Shown here: piece by piece, positions 46,272 through 55,303 of the stretch
Numbering within the stretch: the first letter of the stretch is position 1
Layout: each line of letters opens with the position of its first letter
Assembly: GCA_028714855.1 (NCBI GenBank)
Contig: JAQTLP010000005.1
Coordinates: 142,872-206,871, forward strand
Source of the DNA: Phycisphaerae bacterium
GTDB taxonomy: Bacteria; Planctomycetota; Phycisphaerae; Sedimentisphaerales; Anaerobacaceae
Length of the DNA: 64,000 nt
Direction: 5' to 3'
Position numbers and translations under genes: made by a program
Notes under the pieces: model-generated
Databases searched by the model: none
Told to the model about the DNA's origin: nothing
What the model saw: the letters and a program-made list of their open reading frames with translations, nothing else

Positions 46272-47357
46272 ATGATAATCGTTGTTACCGGAATGGTCGG
46301 CGTTGACAAAAAAAGCTACCTCCAGCAGGTATGCCGATTCGCCGCCGATAAAGGCAAAGAAGTGCTTTTATGCAATGTCGGCGAAAAGATGTATGCCGAA
46401 GCGACTGACATTACGCACGGCAAAATCCTCGATATACCGATGAAAAGGCTGAACTCGCTTCGCCGCAGCGTATTCAAAGACATCATCGCAAAAGCCAAAA
46501 AAGCCCCCAACCTCATTGTCAATACCCATGCAACCTTCCGCTGGCGGCACGGATTGTTCCCTGCGGTGGACTTCGACCAGATGCGCCAGCTCGGCGCAGA
46601 TATGTATATCTGTTTGATTGACGGCGTCGTCGCCCTGCATACACGGCTCATCGACGAGCACTCTGTAGAACATTCTCTCAAAGACCTGATTGTCTGGCGG
46701 GAAGAGGAAATTATCGGCACAGAAATGCTCTGCAAGGGCGTGGACGAATCGGTTCCTTTTTATTGCCTTGCCCGCGGGGCCGAAGAGGAAACCATCGAAA
46801 CATTTTATAAACTCGCTTTCGAAAGCCGTCACAAAAAAGCATACTTGAGTTTCCCTATGACTCACGTTGTCGATATGAAAAACGTTCGGGAAGAAATCGA
46901 TGGGTTCAGGCAGCTAATGAAAAAACTTTTTATCTGCTTTGATCCCGCCGATTTGGAAGAATCGTATTTGCCGCTTTACGCACATAAAGCCGCCGAGCAA
47001 GGGTCATATTTTGTCGAAGCGATGGTTCTGGGGCGAAAAGTCCGGCTGAACCTGGACCAAGTCCAGCAAATCGAGCGCGACATCAACAGCCAGATATACG
47101 CCCGCGATTTCCTGCTCATCGACCAGTCAGATATGATAATCAGCTTCATTCCGACACTGGCTGACGGCCGTGCCGCAATATCCAGCGGGGTCGAAAGAGA
47201 GCTCCAGCATGCCCACGAAGCCGCCAAAGAGGTCTATGTTATCTGGCCGGCAAAACAGGCCCCTTCGGTCTTTATCACCCAGACTGCCACAAAAGTCTTT
47301 AACGGTATGGATGAGGCAGCGACATTTTTCAAAAATAAAGGATACATAAAAAAGTAA
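46272..47357 (+). CDS. Atypical P-loop protein with nucleoside deoxyribosyltransferase-like C-terminal domain
   Basis: I do not know this 361-residue protein by name. The N-terminal ~170 residues look like an adenylate-kinase-type P-loop fold, but the loop reads G7-MVGVDKKS, with Asp in place of the last Gly of GxxGxGK. The C-terminal part (from about residue 190, YLSFPMTHVVD...) resembles nucleoside 2-deoxyribosyltransferases. A DxxLIDQSDMIISFIP strand is followed by SSGVERELQHAHEAAKEVYVI, where a catalytic Glu would sit in the SxGxxxE pattern. Its TAA overlaps the ATG of deoC by one base, which suggests a role in deoxynucleoside metabolism. Start ATG 46272 is preferred to an upstream TTG at 46245. 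Confidence 0.55.
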   Translation: MIIVVTGMVGVDKKSYLQQVCRFAADKGKEVLLCNVGEKMYAEATDITHGKILDIPMKRLNSLRRSVFKDIIAKAKKAPNLIVNTHATFRWRHGLFPAVDFDQMRQLGADMYICLIDGVVALHTRLIDEHSVEHSLKDLIVWREEEIIGTEMLCKGVDESVPFYCLARGAEEETIETFYKLAFESRHKKAYLSFPMTHVVDMKNVREEIDGFRQLMKKLFICFDPADLEESYLPLYAHKAAEQGSYFVEAMVLGRKVRLNLDQVQQIERDINSQIYARDFLLIDQSDMIISFIPTLADGRAAISSGVERELQHAHEAAKEVYVIWPAKQAPSVFITQTATKVFNGMDEAATFFKNKGYIKK

Positions 47358-48046
47358 TGGACATAAACGAAAAGCAATTGGCCGGCTGTATCGACCATAC
47401 GCTGCTTAGCTCGACAGCCACAAGCGAACAAATCAAAAAACTCTGCCAGCAAGCCAGAGACTACTGCTTCTGTTCGGTATTCGTTAATCCTCGATGGATA
47501 GCTTTGGCGGCAGAGCAGTTACACGGCTGCAGAGTCAAAGTCGGCAGTGTGGCCGGGTTTCCGCTCGGCGCCGATTCCACCAAAATCAAGGCCGCACAGG
47601 CCGAGGATTGTATCTTCGCCGGCGCAGATGAAGTCGATATGGTTGCCGATTTGGCCGCGATAATCGAGGGCGATGCAAAAAATTTATCTAATCAGCTTCT
47701 GGCGGTATTGAAGGTTTGCCGTTCGATGAAGCCAGCTGTCTGCCTGAAAGTCATAATCGAAGCAACTGTCCTAACCAGAGAGCAAAAAATATTTGCCTGC
47801 CGAATCGCAGATGAGGTCGGCGTAGATTTCGTAAAGACAAGCACTGGTATGAATCCTGCCGGCGGAGCAACTGTCGAAGACGTGAAACTGATGAAAGAAT
47901 ACGCGCCAAACTGCAAAGTCAAGGCTTCAGGCGGAATCAGAACCGCAAAACAAGCCCTCGAAATGCTGGAAGCCGGGGCCGACAGAATAGGCACATCTTC
48001 GGGTGTGCAAATTATTAATGAATTCAGGACAGGTCAATTACAATGA
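47357..48046 (+). CDS. deoC: Deoxyribose-phosphate aldolase
   Basis: DeoC splits 2-deoxyribose-5-phosphate to acetaldehyde and glyceraldehyde-3-phosphate, the last step of deoxynucleoside breakdown. The 229-residue TIM-barrel protein has the Schiff-base Lys in VDFVKTSTG and the second catalytic Lys in KVKASGGIRT. It overlaps the upstream P-loop gene by one base (TAATG) and the downstream pabB by four (ATGA), so all three are translated from one message. Confidence 0.94.
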   Translation: MDINEKQLAGCIDHTLLSSTATSEQIKKLCQQARDYCFCSVFVNPRWIALAAEQLHGCRVKVGSVAGFPLGADSTKIKAAQAEDCIFAGADEVDMVADLAAIIEGDAKNLSNQLLAVLKVCRSMKPAVCLKVIIEATVLTREQKIFACRIADEVGVDFVKTSTGMNPAGGATVEDVKLMKEYAPNCKVKASGGIRTAKQALEMLEAGADRIGTSSGVQIINEFRTGQLQ

Positions 48047-49512
48047 CAACAGCTACGACTACCGAAATAAATAAAAGCATTGCCTGCAGTTTGCATTACA
48101 AAAAAATCTGTGCTCCTGTAAATTTACCGGCCTTAAGTGAAATGTTTTCACGATTAAAATCCCCTTCGATTCTCGGAGGCAACACGGCCAAAAAAAATGT
48201 TGAAGGATTCAGTTACTGGGCCGCGGAACCGAAAGAGGTATTTGAATTTCAGGCTGGACAAAAAAACCCATTCGAAAAACTCCAATATGCTCTGGATAAA
48301 TACAAGCTCTATCCAGACCCAAGACACAAGACACAAGACGCAAGTTTGCCGAAAGGAATTTTCTGCGGCGGATGGATTGGGTATTTCAGCTATGAACTCA
48401 GCCGATATATCGAAAAGCTGCCGGAAAAAACATTAAACGACCTGAATATGCCGCTGATGCGTTTGTGCTTTTACGACCGTGTCATCGCCTATGACCACGC
48501 CGAAGATAACTTTTGGCTGACGGCTTTGTCGCTGCCAGATGATACCGAAACGCCAAACGAAAAACTATCTGCTCTCGAACGATTACTTAACGAATCACAA
48601 AATATTGTTGTCAATCGCCCCAAACCTGCCGACCTCGAAACAATAGACTTTTCGCAAATCCGATGCAATATGGATAGAGACCGTTACTTCAAGGCAATTG
48701 AAAAAATAAAACGCTATATTTATGATGGCGATGTTTATCAAATCAATTTCTCACAGCGATTCGAATGTGATTATAACGCTTCGCCGATAGAGCTTTTCCA
48801 CTGGCAAAACCATTTCAACCCAAGTCCATATTCAGCTTATATCGACGCCGGCGGCTTTCAAATCGTAAGCGCATCACCGGAGATGTTCATAACAATCGCT
48901 GACGGCGCTATCAGCACCAAGCCGATTAAAGGCACCCGCCCGCGGATTAACGAGGCTTCTGCCGATGCTGTAAACTTCCATGAGCTTATTAATAGTGAAA
49001 AAGAGCAGGCAGAGCTTAATATGATAATCGACCTCGAACGAAACGATATGGCCAGAATCTGCGAACCTGGAACCAGAAAAGTGATTCAGCCGCGAACAAT
49101 CGAAACTTATCCGACGGTCTTCCACGCAGTAGCGACCGTAGCGGGACAGCTCAGAAAAGAAATTACATTCTGCGATATTTTAAAAGCTATGTTCCCCGGC
49201 GGCTCCATCACCGGCGCACCCAAAATCCGCTCGATGGAAATTATCGACGAGACCGAGCCGACAGCAAGGGGCATTTATACCGGCAGCATCGGCTTTTTAG
49301 GTATCGACGGAAACACCTGCTTGAATATCGCCATACGAACAATTATCATCAGGGATTGTAAAGCCTTTGCGCAAACCGGCGGCGGCATAGTCGCGGATTC
49401 CGACCCGCAGGCCGAATGGGCCGAAACTATTACTAAAGCAAGAGCGCTGCTGGCAGGAATAAACAGCGTACAGCGTGGAGCGGATAGAAAAATACAAGAT
49501 TTGGAACCATAA
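48043..49512 (+). CDS. pabB: Aminodeoxychorismate synthase component I
   Basis: PabB converts chorismate and ammonia to 4-amino-4-deoxychorismate for folate. The 489-residue protein has the chorismate-binding domain. The diagnostic PIKGT motif (STKPIKGTRPR) carries the Lys typical of PabB, where anthranilate synthases have PIAGT. EMFPGGSITGAPK and GIYTGSIGFL follow. The glutamine amidotransferase partner PabA is not in the window. The start overlaps the deoC stop (ATGA). PabC lies three genes downstream, so the pab function here is complete apart from the amidotransferase. Confidence 0.9.
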   Translation: MTTATTTEINKSIACSLHYKKICAPVNLPALSEMFSRLKSPSILGGNTAKKNVEGFSYWAAEPKEVFEFQAGQKNPFEKLQYALDKYKLYPDPRHKTQDASLPKGIFCGGWIGYFSYELSRYIEKLPEKTLNDLNMPLMRLCFYDRVIAYDHAEDNFWLTALSLPDDTETPNEKLSALERLLNESQNIVVNRPKPADLETIDFSQIRCNMDRDRYFKAIEKIKRYIYDGDVYQINFSQRFECDYNASPIELFHWQNHFNPSPYSAYIDAGGFQIVSASPEMFITIADGAISTKPIKGTRPRINEASADAVNFHELINSEKEQAELNMIIDLERNDMARICEPGTRKVIQPRTIETYPTVFHAVATVAGQLRKEITFCDILKAMFPGGSITGAPKIRSMEIIDETEPTARGIYTGSIGFLGIDGNTCLNIAIRTIIIRDCKAFAQTGGGIVADSDPQAEWAETITKARALLAGINSVQRGADRKIQDLEP

Positions 49513-49547
49513 CAAATGGTATATTTTGCCGGGAAGTGGGCGGTTTT

Positions 49548-50177
49548 ATGAATAAGAAGCAAATTATTATTATGTGGCTCGGGATAGCAACTATCACGTT
49601 CTATGCCTTTGTATCGGTTTTTGATACTCGCCATCCTGACTACGCCGACTTTAGTGTATGGGTATTCATAGTAGTTCTCGTAACAAGCGGCTTAATCTAT
49701 ACCCTCCGAGATAAAAAAGGACAAGAAAACAAAGATATAAGAAAAATAAATCTAAAACACGGATTCCGAAGAATTACATTTGTTTTAGCTATAATTGCGG
49801 CCTTTATTGGTTTTAGTACCGCAGTTGGAACAATTATCGACGAGTACAACTTCTATAATTGGAAACCTAAAGGTACGGTTCTCGTCGAGGCTGGTGAACA
49901 GAAACAAAAGCCAGATGTTTTCGACAGGTTAGCCGAACCAAACAAGAAACCTCATTTGGTATTAGACGAACCAGTAACAGAACTGAAAAAACCAAAAGGC
50001 TGTTTTTGGGTAAACTTATCCAAGGGGTCGTTGATTGGGCTATGCACATTAGCTGGCTTAGGAGGTGCAGCAGTTAGTTTTGGTGGCATCTGGCTTGTTT
50101 ATCTTCTTGTCTTTCGTGTTTGTCAGTTCATCAGGTGGCTTGTAATGGGTTTTTACGATATAAATCAGAGTAGATAG
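49548..50177 (+). CDS. Hypothetical membrane protein
   Basis: The 209-residue protein has about four membrane segments: residues 5-24, 32-51, about 72-95 and near the C-terminus (LIGLCTLAGLGGAAVSFGGIWLVYLL). Between the third and fourth is a soluble loop rich in Lys and Pro. I do not recognise it. It lies within the pabB-pabC operon and is AT-richer than its neighbours, so it may be an insertion into the operon. A GTG at 49536 is an alternative start. Confidence 0.55.
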   Translation: MNKKQIIIMWLGIATITFYAFVSVFDTRHPDYADFSVWVFIVVLVTSGLIYTLRDKKGQENKDIRKINLKHGFRRITFVLAIIAAFIGFSTAVGTIIDEYNFYNWKPKGTVLVEAGEQKQKPDVFDRLAEPNKKPHLVLDEPVTELKKPKGCFWVNLSKGSLIGLCTLAGLGGAAVSFGGIWLVYLLVFRVCQFIRWLVMGFYDINQSR

Positions 50178-50186
50178 CAAATAGTT

Positions 50187-50537
50187 ATGAAGACAAAGTC
50201 ATTCAAAAACCTCATAGTTTGGCAGAAAGGTTATAAGCTGGTTTTAGAAGTATATAAGATGACAAATGGCTTTCCAAAATCCGAAAATTATGGCTTATCT
50301 CAACAGATGAGGAAAGCTGCTGTATCCATTCCCTCTAATATAGCTGAAGGTTATGGTAGAAAGCATAAAGCAGAATACAACCAATTCCTCTCCATAGCTT
50401 ACGGTTCTCTTCTGGAATTGGAAACACAGTATCTGCTGTCAATTGATTTAAAATACACAGAGAACAGTGTTTCCATTGAAACCCTATTGAAGGAAGTTGG
50501 TGCAATGTTGTATAGAATGCTCAATCCTATACGCTAA
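50187..50537 (+). CDS. Four-helix-bundle protein (S23/IVS family)
   Basis: The 116-residue protein is a clear S23/23S-rRNA-intervening-sequence family member, an all-helical four-helix bundle. It has the start FKNLIVWQKGYKL, the middle LSQQMRKAAVSIPSNIAEGYGR and a Glu/Leu-rich third helix. The molecular role is not established. Members were first found in rRNA intervening sequences, but most, like this one, are ordinary chromosomal genes. It sits 9 bp after the membrane-protein gene inside the pab operon. Confidence 0.85.
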   Translation: MKTKSFKNLIVWQKGYKLVLEVYKMTNGFPKSENYGLSQQMRKAAVSIPSNIAEGYGRKHKAEYNQFLSIAYGSLLELETQYLLSIDLKYTENSVSIETLLKEVGAMLYRMLNPIR

Positions 50538-50560
50538 ACGCTGTACGCCATACGCTAATA

Positions 50561-51415
50561 ATGGAAAAGGTTTTTTTAAATGACAAGTTAATTGAGACTG
50601 ACAAGGCCGGCATATCCGTCACTGATAGCGGGTTCCTATATGGGGCAGGTCTGTTTGAAACGATGAGAAGTTATAACGGCGTGGTCTTTTCTCTTAAAGA
50701 CCATTTGGACAGGCTGTTTTTCAGCGCAAGCGCATTGTCGATAAATAATACATACAGCAAAGATTATATCACCAATGCAATTTACAAAGTTCTCAAGGCA
50801 AATAAATTGGCCGATGCGCGATTGCGGGTAACTTTGACAGGCGGGCCGATGTCCGAACCCGAGGATACACGCAAATCCACCCTGCTTATCGTCGCCGCGA
50901 AATTACAATCCTATCCTGCCGAATACTATAAAAACGGAGTGCTCGTGGTACTATCCCCTTTCCGACAGAACACCGCTGAGCCGATTTACGGGCACAAAAC
51001 GACAAGTTATTTCTCGCGAATGCTCGCGCTCAAATCGGCCCACCAAAAAGGGGCCGCCGAGGCATTATGGTTTACCGTGGACAGCCGCCTGGCGGAAGGC
51101 TGCGTAAGCAATGTTTTCCTGGTAAAGGACTCGAAACTCTATACTCCGCCGATTGAAACGCCGGTGCTGGCCGGGGTAGCGAGGAAGACTGTTTTTGAAA
51201 TCGCCATGAAAAATTCCATTGAATTTATCGAAAAAAACCTATACATATCCGATTTGCTCGATGCCGATGAGGTATTCCTGACGAACGTGATTATGCAGAT
51301 TTTGCCGGTAAATAGTGTGGAAAAACATACGGTAGGTGACGGAAAACCCGGAAATCTGACTAAAAAACTGCAAAAAGAGTTCGACGAATTCATCAAAAAC
51401 GAGTGCGGTAAATGA
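50561..51415 (+). CDS. pabC: Class IV aminotransferase, probable aminodeoxychorismate lyase
   Basis: This PLP enzyme family includes PabC, branched-chain and D-amino-acid transaminases. The 284-residue protein has the PLP Lys in IYGHKTTSY and the GCVSNVF and GVARKTVFEIA phosphate-site motifs. The pabB gene two genes upstream makes aminodeoxychorismate lyase, which releases pyruvate to give 4-aminobenzoate, the best call. An aminotransferase role cannot be excluded. The TGA overlaps the ATG of the next gene. Confidence 0.82.
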   Translation: MEKVFLNDKLIETDKAGISVTDSGFLYGAGLFETMRSYNGVVFSLKDHLDRLFFSASALSINNTYSKDYITNAIYKVLKANKLADARLRVTLTGGPMSEPEDTRKSTLLIVAAKLQSYPAEYYKNGVLVVLSPFRQNTAEPIYGHKTTSYFSRMLALKSAHQKGAAEALWFTVDSRLAEGCVSNVFLVKDSKLYTPPIETPVLAGVARKTVFEIAMKNSIEFIEKNLYISDLLDADEVFLTNVIMQILPVNSVEKHTVGDGKPGNLTKKLQKEFDEFIKNECGK

Positions 51416-52515
51416 AGATAAAAGATATCGCAGAAAAAATTGAAAAAATAGTCCCGCTTAAACTGGCACAGGATTGGGACAACGTCGGACTGCTCATCGG
51501 CGACCCGCGGCGAAATGTGAAAAATATCCTGCTGACCATCGATATCACAAAAGATGTATTAGCCGAGGCAAAAAGGTCAAGGACGGATTTGATTATAAGT
51601 TATCATCCTGTCATCTGGGACGGCCTGAAGAAAATCAACAGAGACGATATTGTTTATGATTTGATTCAAGCCGGTATCGCGGTCTTTTCCATTCACACGG
51701 CCCTGGATGCAGTTGTAGGCGGCGTGAACGACGGCCTTGCAGAAATCGTCGGCATTGTCGACGGCAAACCAATCGGCGATTATGTGGAAAGCCCGCAGGG
51801 CAATAATTATAAACTCGTTGTCTTTGTCCCGGCCGAATCAGTCGCCAAAGTTTCAAATGCGATTTTTGCCGCCGGCGCAGGCGCAATCGGAAACTACAGC
51901 AACTGCGGTTTCATCGCTGAAGGAACAGGCACATTTCTGCCTTTGGCCGGCGCAAGACCTGCCATTGGAAAGAAAGGCAAATTAGAAAAAGTAAACGAGA
52001 TAAGATTCGAAACGATTGTGCCCGCCGAAAAACTCGACAATTGTATAGCCGCGATGAAAAAAGCACACCCCTATGAAGAGCCCGCTTTCGATGTTTTCAA
52101 ACTCTATGACAATCAATCTAAATTCGGCTTAGGCAGAATCGGCAAATTACAAAAACCAACGCAGCTTAAAAAAATCCTCGAAAGAATAAAAAAAAACACA
52201 GGCGCAAGAGCTTTTGGAATCGTTGGAAACCAAAACCGGCTGATAAGGACTGCGGCTGTTTGCGCCGGCTCGTGCGGCAAAATCATCAACTTGATTATCG
52301 CCGCAAAAACAGACCTCTACCTTACCGGCGAACTTAAACACCACCAGGCTCTGGCCGCACAGGAGGCAGGGCTGACGTGTATTTGCCTCAGCCATACAGT
52401 TTCAGAACGCTTCATATTAAAAAAATTCGCCAAACAATTACAAAAGCAAATCGGGCAAGTAACGATTAAGATAAGCAGAAAGGATGCAGACCCGTTCAAA
52501 TGGAAAACCCTATGA
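51412..52515 (+). CDS. Nif3/YbgI-like dinuclear metal hydrolase family protein
   Basis: The 367-residue protein belongs to the Nif3-like family (GTP cyclohydrolase I type 2-like), with two metal-binding modules. The metal-ligand motifs are SYHPVIWDGLKKI and SIHTALDAVVGGVND. A C-terminal module contains AYPYEEPAFDVF-type (here AHPYEEPAFDVF) and GELKHHQALAAQE. A central ~110-residue insert is of the kind seen in the longer form. Function is debated; hexameric rings with two metals per subunit are known. Its stop overlaps scpB by 4 bp, a widespread neighbourhood. Confidence 0.88.
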   Translation: MKIKDIAEKIEKIVPLKLAQDWDNVGLLIGDPRRNVKNILLTIDITKDVLAEAKRSRTDLIISYHPVIWDGLKKINRDDIVYDLIQAGIAVFSIHTALDAVVGGVNDGLAEIVGIVDGKPIGDYVESPQGNNYKLVVFVPAESVAKVSNAIFAAGAGAIGNYSNCGFIAEGTGTFLPLAGARPAIGKKGKLEKVNEIRFETIVPAEKLDNCIAAMKKAHPYEEPAFDVFKLYDNQSKFGLGRIGKLQKPTQLKKILERIKKNTGARAFGIVGNQNRLIRTAAVCAGSCGKIINLIIAAKTDLYLTGELKHHQALAAQEAGLTCICLSHTVSERFILKKFAKQLQKQIGQVTIKISRKDADPFKWKTL

Positions 52516-53126
52516 CAGAAGAACACGAACAACAGCCGGAAGAACAGCAGCCGGAAATTCAGGCAGAGGTTGAAAACAAAATCGATTTATCGCAGCCGCC
52601 CGCCGACGTTACCGTCGAATCGGTTACAGAAGCGGTCCTCTTTGCCAGCGATGAGCCGCTAAGAGAAGCCAGGTTAGCTGATATTGTCGGAACGAGCGCA
52701 TCGCAAATCCGCCAGCACATCAAAAACCTCAATGACAAATACCAGATCAACAACAACGCATTTAGAATAGAGCAAATCGCCGGCGGCTACCAAATGATGA
52801 CTCTCAGTCCTTATAATCATTGGCTGCAAAAATTGCTCCGCGCGCGGGACGCCGGCAAACTAAGCCCCGCGGCACTTGAAACGCTCGCGATAATCGCATA
52901 CAAGCAGCCGATTATCCGCGCCGATGTCGAAACCATCAGAGGCGTCTCCGTCGGCGAGATTATCAGGACCCTTATGTACAAAGGGCTGGTTAAAATTATC
53001 GGCCGGGCGGAAGTCGTAGGCAGACCGCTGTTATACGGAACTACGAAAAAATTCCTCGAAGTCTTCGGCTTAAATTCCCTCAAAGACCTGCCCAAAATCG
53101 AAGAGCTTAAAAAACCGCCCACTTAG
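52512..53126 (+). CDS. scpB: Segregation and condensation protein B
   Basis: ScpB works with SMC and ScpA in chromosome condensation. The 204-residue protein, from ATG 52512 overlapping the upstream stop, has an acidic Gln/Glu-rich leader. Two winged-helix domains follow, with the family signatures SVTEAVLFASDEPLR and LETLAIIAYKQPIIRADVE. SMC and ScpA are not in the window. It is the last gene before the ferredoxin oxidoreductase set, from which it is separated by about 107 bp. Confidence 0.92.
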   Translation: MTEEHEQQPEEQQPEIQAEVENKIDLSQPPADVTVESVTEAVLFASDEPLREARLADIVGTSASQIRQHIKNLNDKYQINNNAFRIEQIAGGYQMMTLSPYNHWLQKLLRARDAGKLSPAALETLAIIAYKQPIIRADVETIRGVSVGEIIRTLMYKGLVKIIGRAEVVGRPLLYGTTKKFLEVFGLNSLKDLPKIEELKKPPT

Positions 53127-53233
53127 GTTACATATCCTCGCTAATCGTCTTTTGTCTTTACAAATCTGCCGACGGCTGTTAGAATTGGCGAATAAATCGA
53201 ACTTGGACGCTAATTATCGCGTAAAAACATAGA

Positions 53234-53500
53234 ATGGCTGGTAAAATAACAATTAATGCCGAACGCTGCAAAGGCTGCGGCCTGTGTGTTGCGGTGTGTC
53301 CAAACGGCGGTATTATCATCTCGAAGCAGTCCAACAAAAGCGGCTACTTTCCCGCACAGAAAAATGATTTGGACTGTTCTGGCTGTGCTGTTTGTGCGCT
53401 TATCTGCCCGGATGTCGCAATCGAAGTATATCGTGAAAACAATATACTCGATAAACCACAAAAAAAAACCGCTCCGAATCTAATCAAGGGGAAAAAATGA
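53234..53500 (+). CDS. 2-oxoacid:ferredoxin oxidoreductase, ferredoxin (delta) subunit
   Basis: The 88-residue protein has two 4Fe-4S cluster motifs: CKGCGLCVAVCP near residues 10-21 and CSGCAVCALICP in the second half. Together they make the electron-transfer subunit of a multisubunit ferredoxin oxidoreductase. Its TGA overlaps the ATG of the alpha subunit, so the stoichiometry is translationally linked. It delivers electrons from the TPP site to ferredoxin. Confidence 0.88.
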   Translation: MAGKITINAERCKGCGLCVAVCPNGGIIISKQSNKSGYFPAQKNDLDCSGCAVCALICPDVAIEVYRENNILDKPQKKTAPNLIKGKK

Positions 53501-54567
53501 GCGAGAGGATTCTAATGTGCGGCAACGAGGCCCTCGCGGAATCGGCCATTATTGCCGGCCTTGACGCGTATTTCGGCTATCCCATCACGCCGCAGAACGA
53601 AATACCAGAATATATGTCAAAACGGATGCCCGAAGAAGGCAGGGTTTTCCTTCAGTGCGAAAGCGAGCTGGCGTCGATAAATATGGTTTACGGCGCAGCC
53701 GCCACCGGCAAAAGGGTTATGACAACCTCATCCAGCCCAGGCATCAGCTTAATGCAGGAAGGAATAAGCTACCTGGCCGGCGCTGAATTGCCGTCCGTCA
53801 TTGTCAACATTATGCGAGGCGGCCCCGGCCTCGGCAACATCGCCCCGGCACAGGGTGATTACTTCCAGGCAACACGCGGCGGCGGACACGGCGACTACAG
53901 AACAATCGTCTTAGGGCCATCCAGTGTCCAGGAGCTGGTTGATTGTATGCCGCTGGCTTTCGACCTCGCCGACCAGTACCGTATTCCTGTTCTGGTCCTT
54001 GCCGACGGTATCATCGGTCAAATGATGGAGCCGGTGGTCTTCAACAAAAAGCCCCGCAGAAAGCTGCCGCCGAAGGACTGGGCACTAACCGGTGCAGACG
54101 GTAGAGAACAAAACATAGTCAGGTCACTCTGGTTAAAGGAAGGCGCGGTCGAACAGCATAACTACGACCTGCAGGCCAAATATAGGGAGATAGAGAAAAA
54201 CGAGGTCCTCTGCGAACAATACGAAGTAGATGACGCGGAAATAGTGGTGATTGCATACGGCATTGCCGCCAGAATAGTGCAAGGTGCCGTCAATAAAGCA
54301 AGACAGGAAGGAATCAAAGTCGGCTGGATACGCCCGATTACTTTATGGCCTTTTCCGACAGAACAAATCAGCAAAGCGGCTAAAGATTTTAAGATTTTCC
54401 TGACAATCGAGTTAAGCTGCGGCCAGATGGTCGATGACGTAAAATTAGCTGTGGCGGGCAAAGTGCCGGTGCAGTTTTACGGACGGCCCGGCGGCGGTGT
54501 CCCCACCGTCGAGCAGGTCCTCGATAAAATCCGGCAATTAACCTTACGGCAAGAGAACGTAATATGA
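53497..54567 (+). CDS. 2-oxoacid:ferredoxin oxidoreductase, alpha subunit
   Basis: This subunit binds the pyrophosphate-contacting domain of the oxidative decarboxylase of 2-oxoacids. The 356-residue protein has the conserved start with GNEALAESAIIAGLDAYFGYPITPQNEIPEYM and the TSSSPGISLMQEGISY block. The four-gene order delta-alpha-beta-gamma and the lengths fit the 2-oxoisovalerate (VOR) or 2-oxoglutarate (KOR) branch. The exact substrate cannot be set from sequence alone. It is coupled to both neighbours by start/stop overlaps. Confidence 0.87.
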   Translation: MSERILMCGNEALAESAIIAGLDAYFGYPITPQNEIPEYMSKRMPEEGRVFLQCESELASINMVYGAAATGKRVMTTSSSPGISLMQEGISYLAGAELPSVIVNIMRGGPGLGNIAPAQGDYFQATRGGGHGDYRTIVLGPSSVQELVDCMPLAFDLADQYRIPVLVLADGIIGQMMEPVVFNKKPRRKLPPKDWALTGADGREQNIVRSLWLKEGAVEQHNYDLQAKYREIEKNEVLCEQYEVDDAEIVVIAYGIAARIVQGAVNKARQEGIKVGWIRPITLWPFPTEQISKAAKDFKIFLTIELSCGQMVDDVKLAVAGKVPVQFYGRPGGGVPTVEQVLDKIRQLTLRQENVI

Positions 54568-55301
54568 TGCAGAAAGTGTTTACAAAACCGCAATCTCTTA
54601 AGGATTGCACAACGCATTACTGCCCCGGCTGCGGGCACGGAATCGCCCACAGATTGATAGCGGAAACAATCGATGAGCTGGGCTTGCGAGGCCGGACCAT
54701 AGGCATCGCCCCGGTAGGATGCGCGGTATTGGCTTATGATTACCTCGATATGGATATGATTGAAGTAGCGCACGGCAGAGCGCCGGCCGTGGCTACTGGA
54801 ATGAAAAGAACAAATCCTGACAAGATAATCTTTTCTTATCAGGGCGACGGCGACCTGGCGGCCATCGGAACAGGTGAAATCATCCACGCTGCGCACCGCG
54901 GCGAACAGATAACCGTGATTTTTATTAACAACGCCGTATTCGGAATGACCGGCGGACAAATGGCGCCGACAACCCTGCTCGGACAGGTAACAACCACGAC
55001 GCCGCTGGGACGCGACCCTCTTAAGCAGGGCTACCCGCTGCAGGTATCTGAATTGCTGGCGATGCTGCCCGGAGCAATCTATATCGAGCGATGTTCGCTG
55101 CACAAGCCGGCCCTGATTCGCAATGCTAAAAAAGCCGTCAAACACGCCTTCCAGCTGCAGGCTGACGGCGCTAAGGGACTTTCGCTGGTCGAGCTGCTCT
55201 CGCCGTGTCCGACAGCATGGCGAATGACGCCGACCAAGGCAATAGAGTGGATGGAAAACGAAATGATAAAAATCTTCCCGTTGGGACGTTTGAAAGGCTG
55301 A
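54564..55301 (+). CDS. 2-oxoacid:ferredoxin oxidoreductase, beta (TPP-binding) subunit
   Basis: The 245-residue subunit holds thiamine pyrophosphate. The PGCGHG motif (HYCPGCGHGIAHRL) and the GDGDLAAIG...NNAVFGMTGGQ segment are the TPP/Mg binding region, and YIERCSL follows. It begins at an ATGATG that overlaps the alpha stop. With alpha, gamma and delta it makes acyl-CoA from a 2-oxoacid and CoA with reduction of ferredoxin. Confidence 0.9.
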   Translation: MMQKVFTKPQSLKDCTTHYCPGCGHGIAHRLIAETIDELGLRGRTIGIAPVGCAVLAYDYLDMDMIEVAHGRAPAVATGMKRTNPDKIIFSYQGDGDLAAIGTGEIIHAAHRGEQITVIFINNAVFGMTGGQMAPTTLLGQVTTTTPLGRDPLKQGYPLQVSELLAMLPGAIYIERCSLHKPALIRNAKKAVKHAFQLQADGAKGLSLVELLSPCPTAWRMTPTKAIEWMENEMIKIFPLGRLKG

Positions 55302-55303
55302 AC

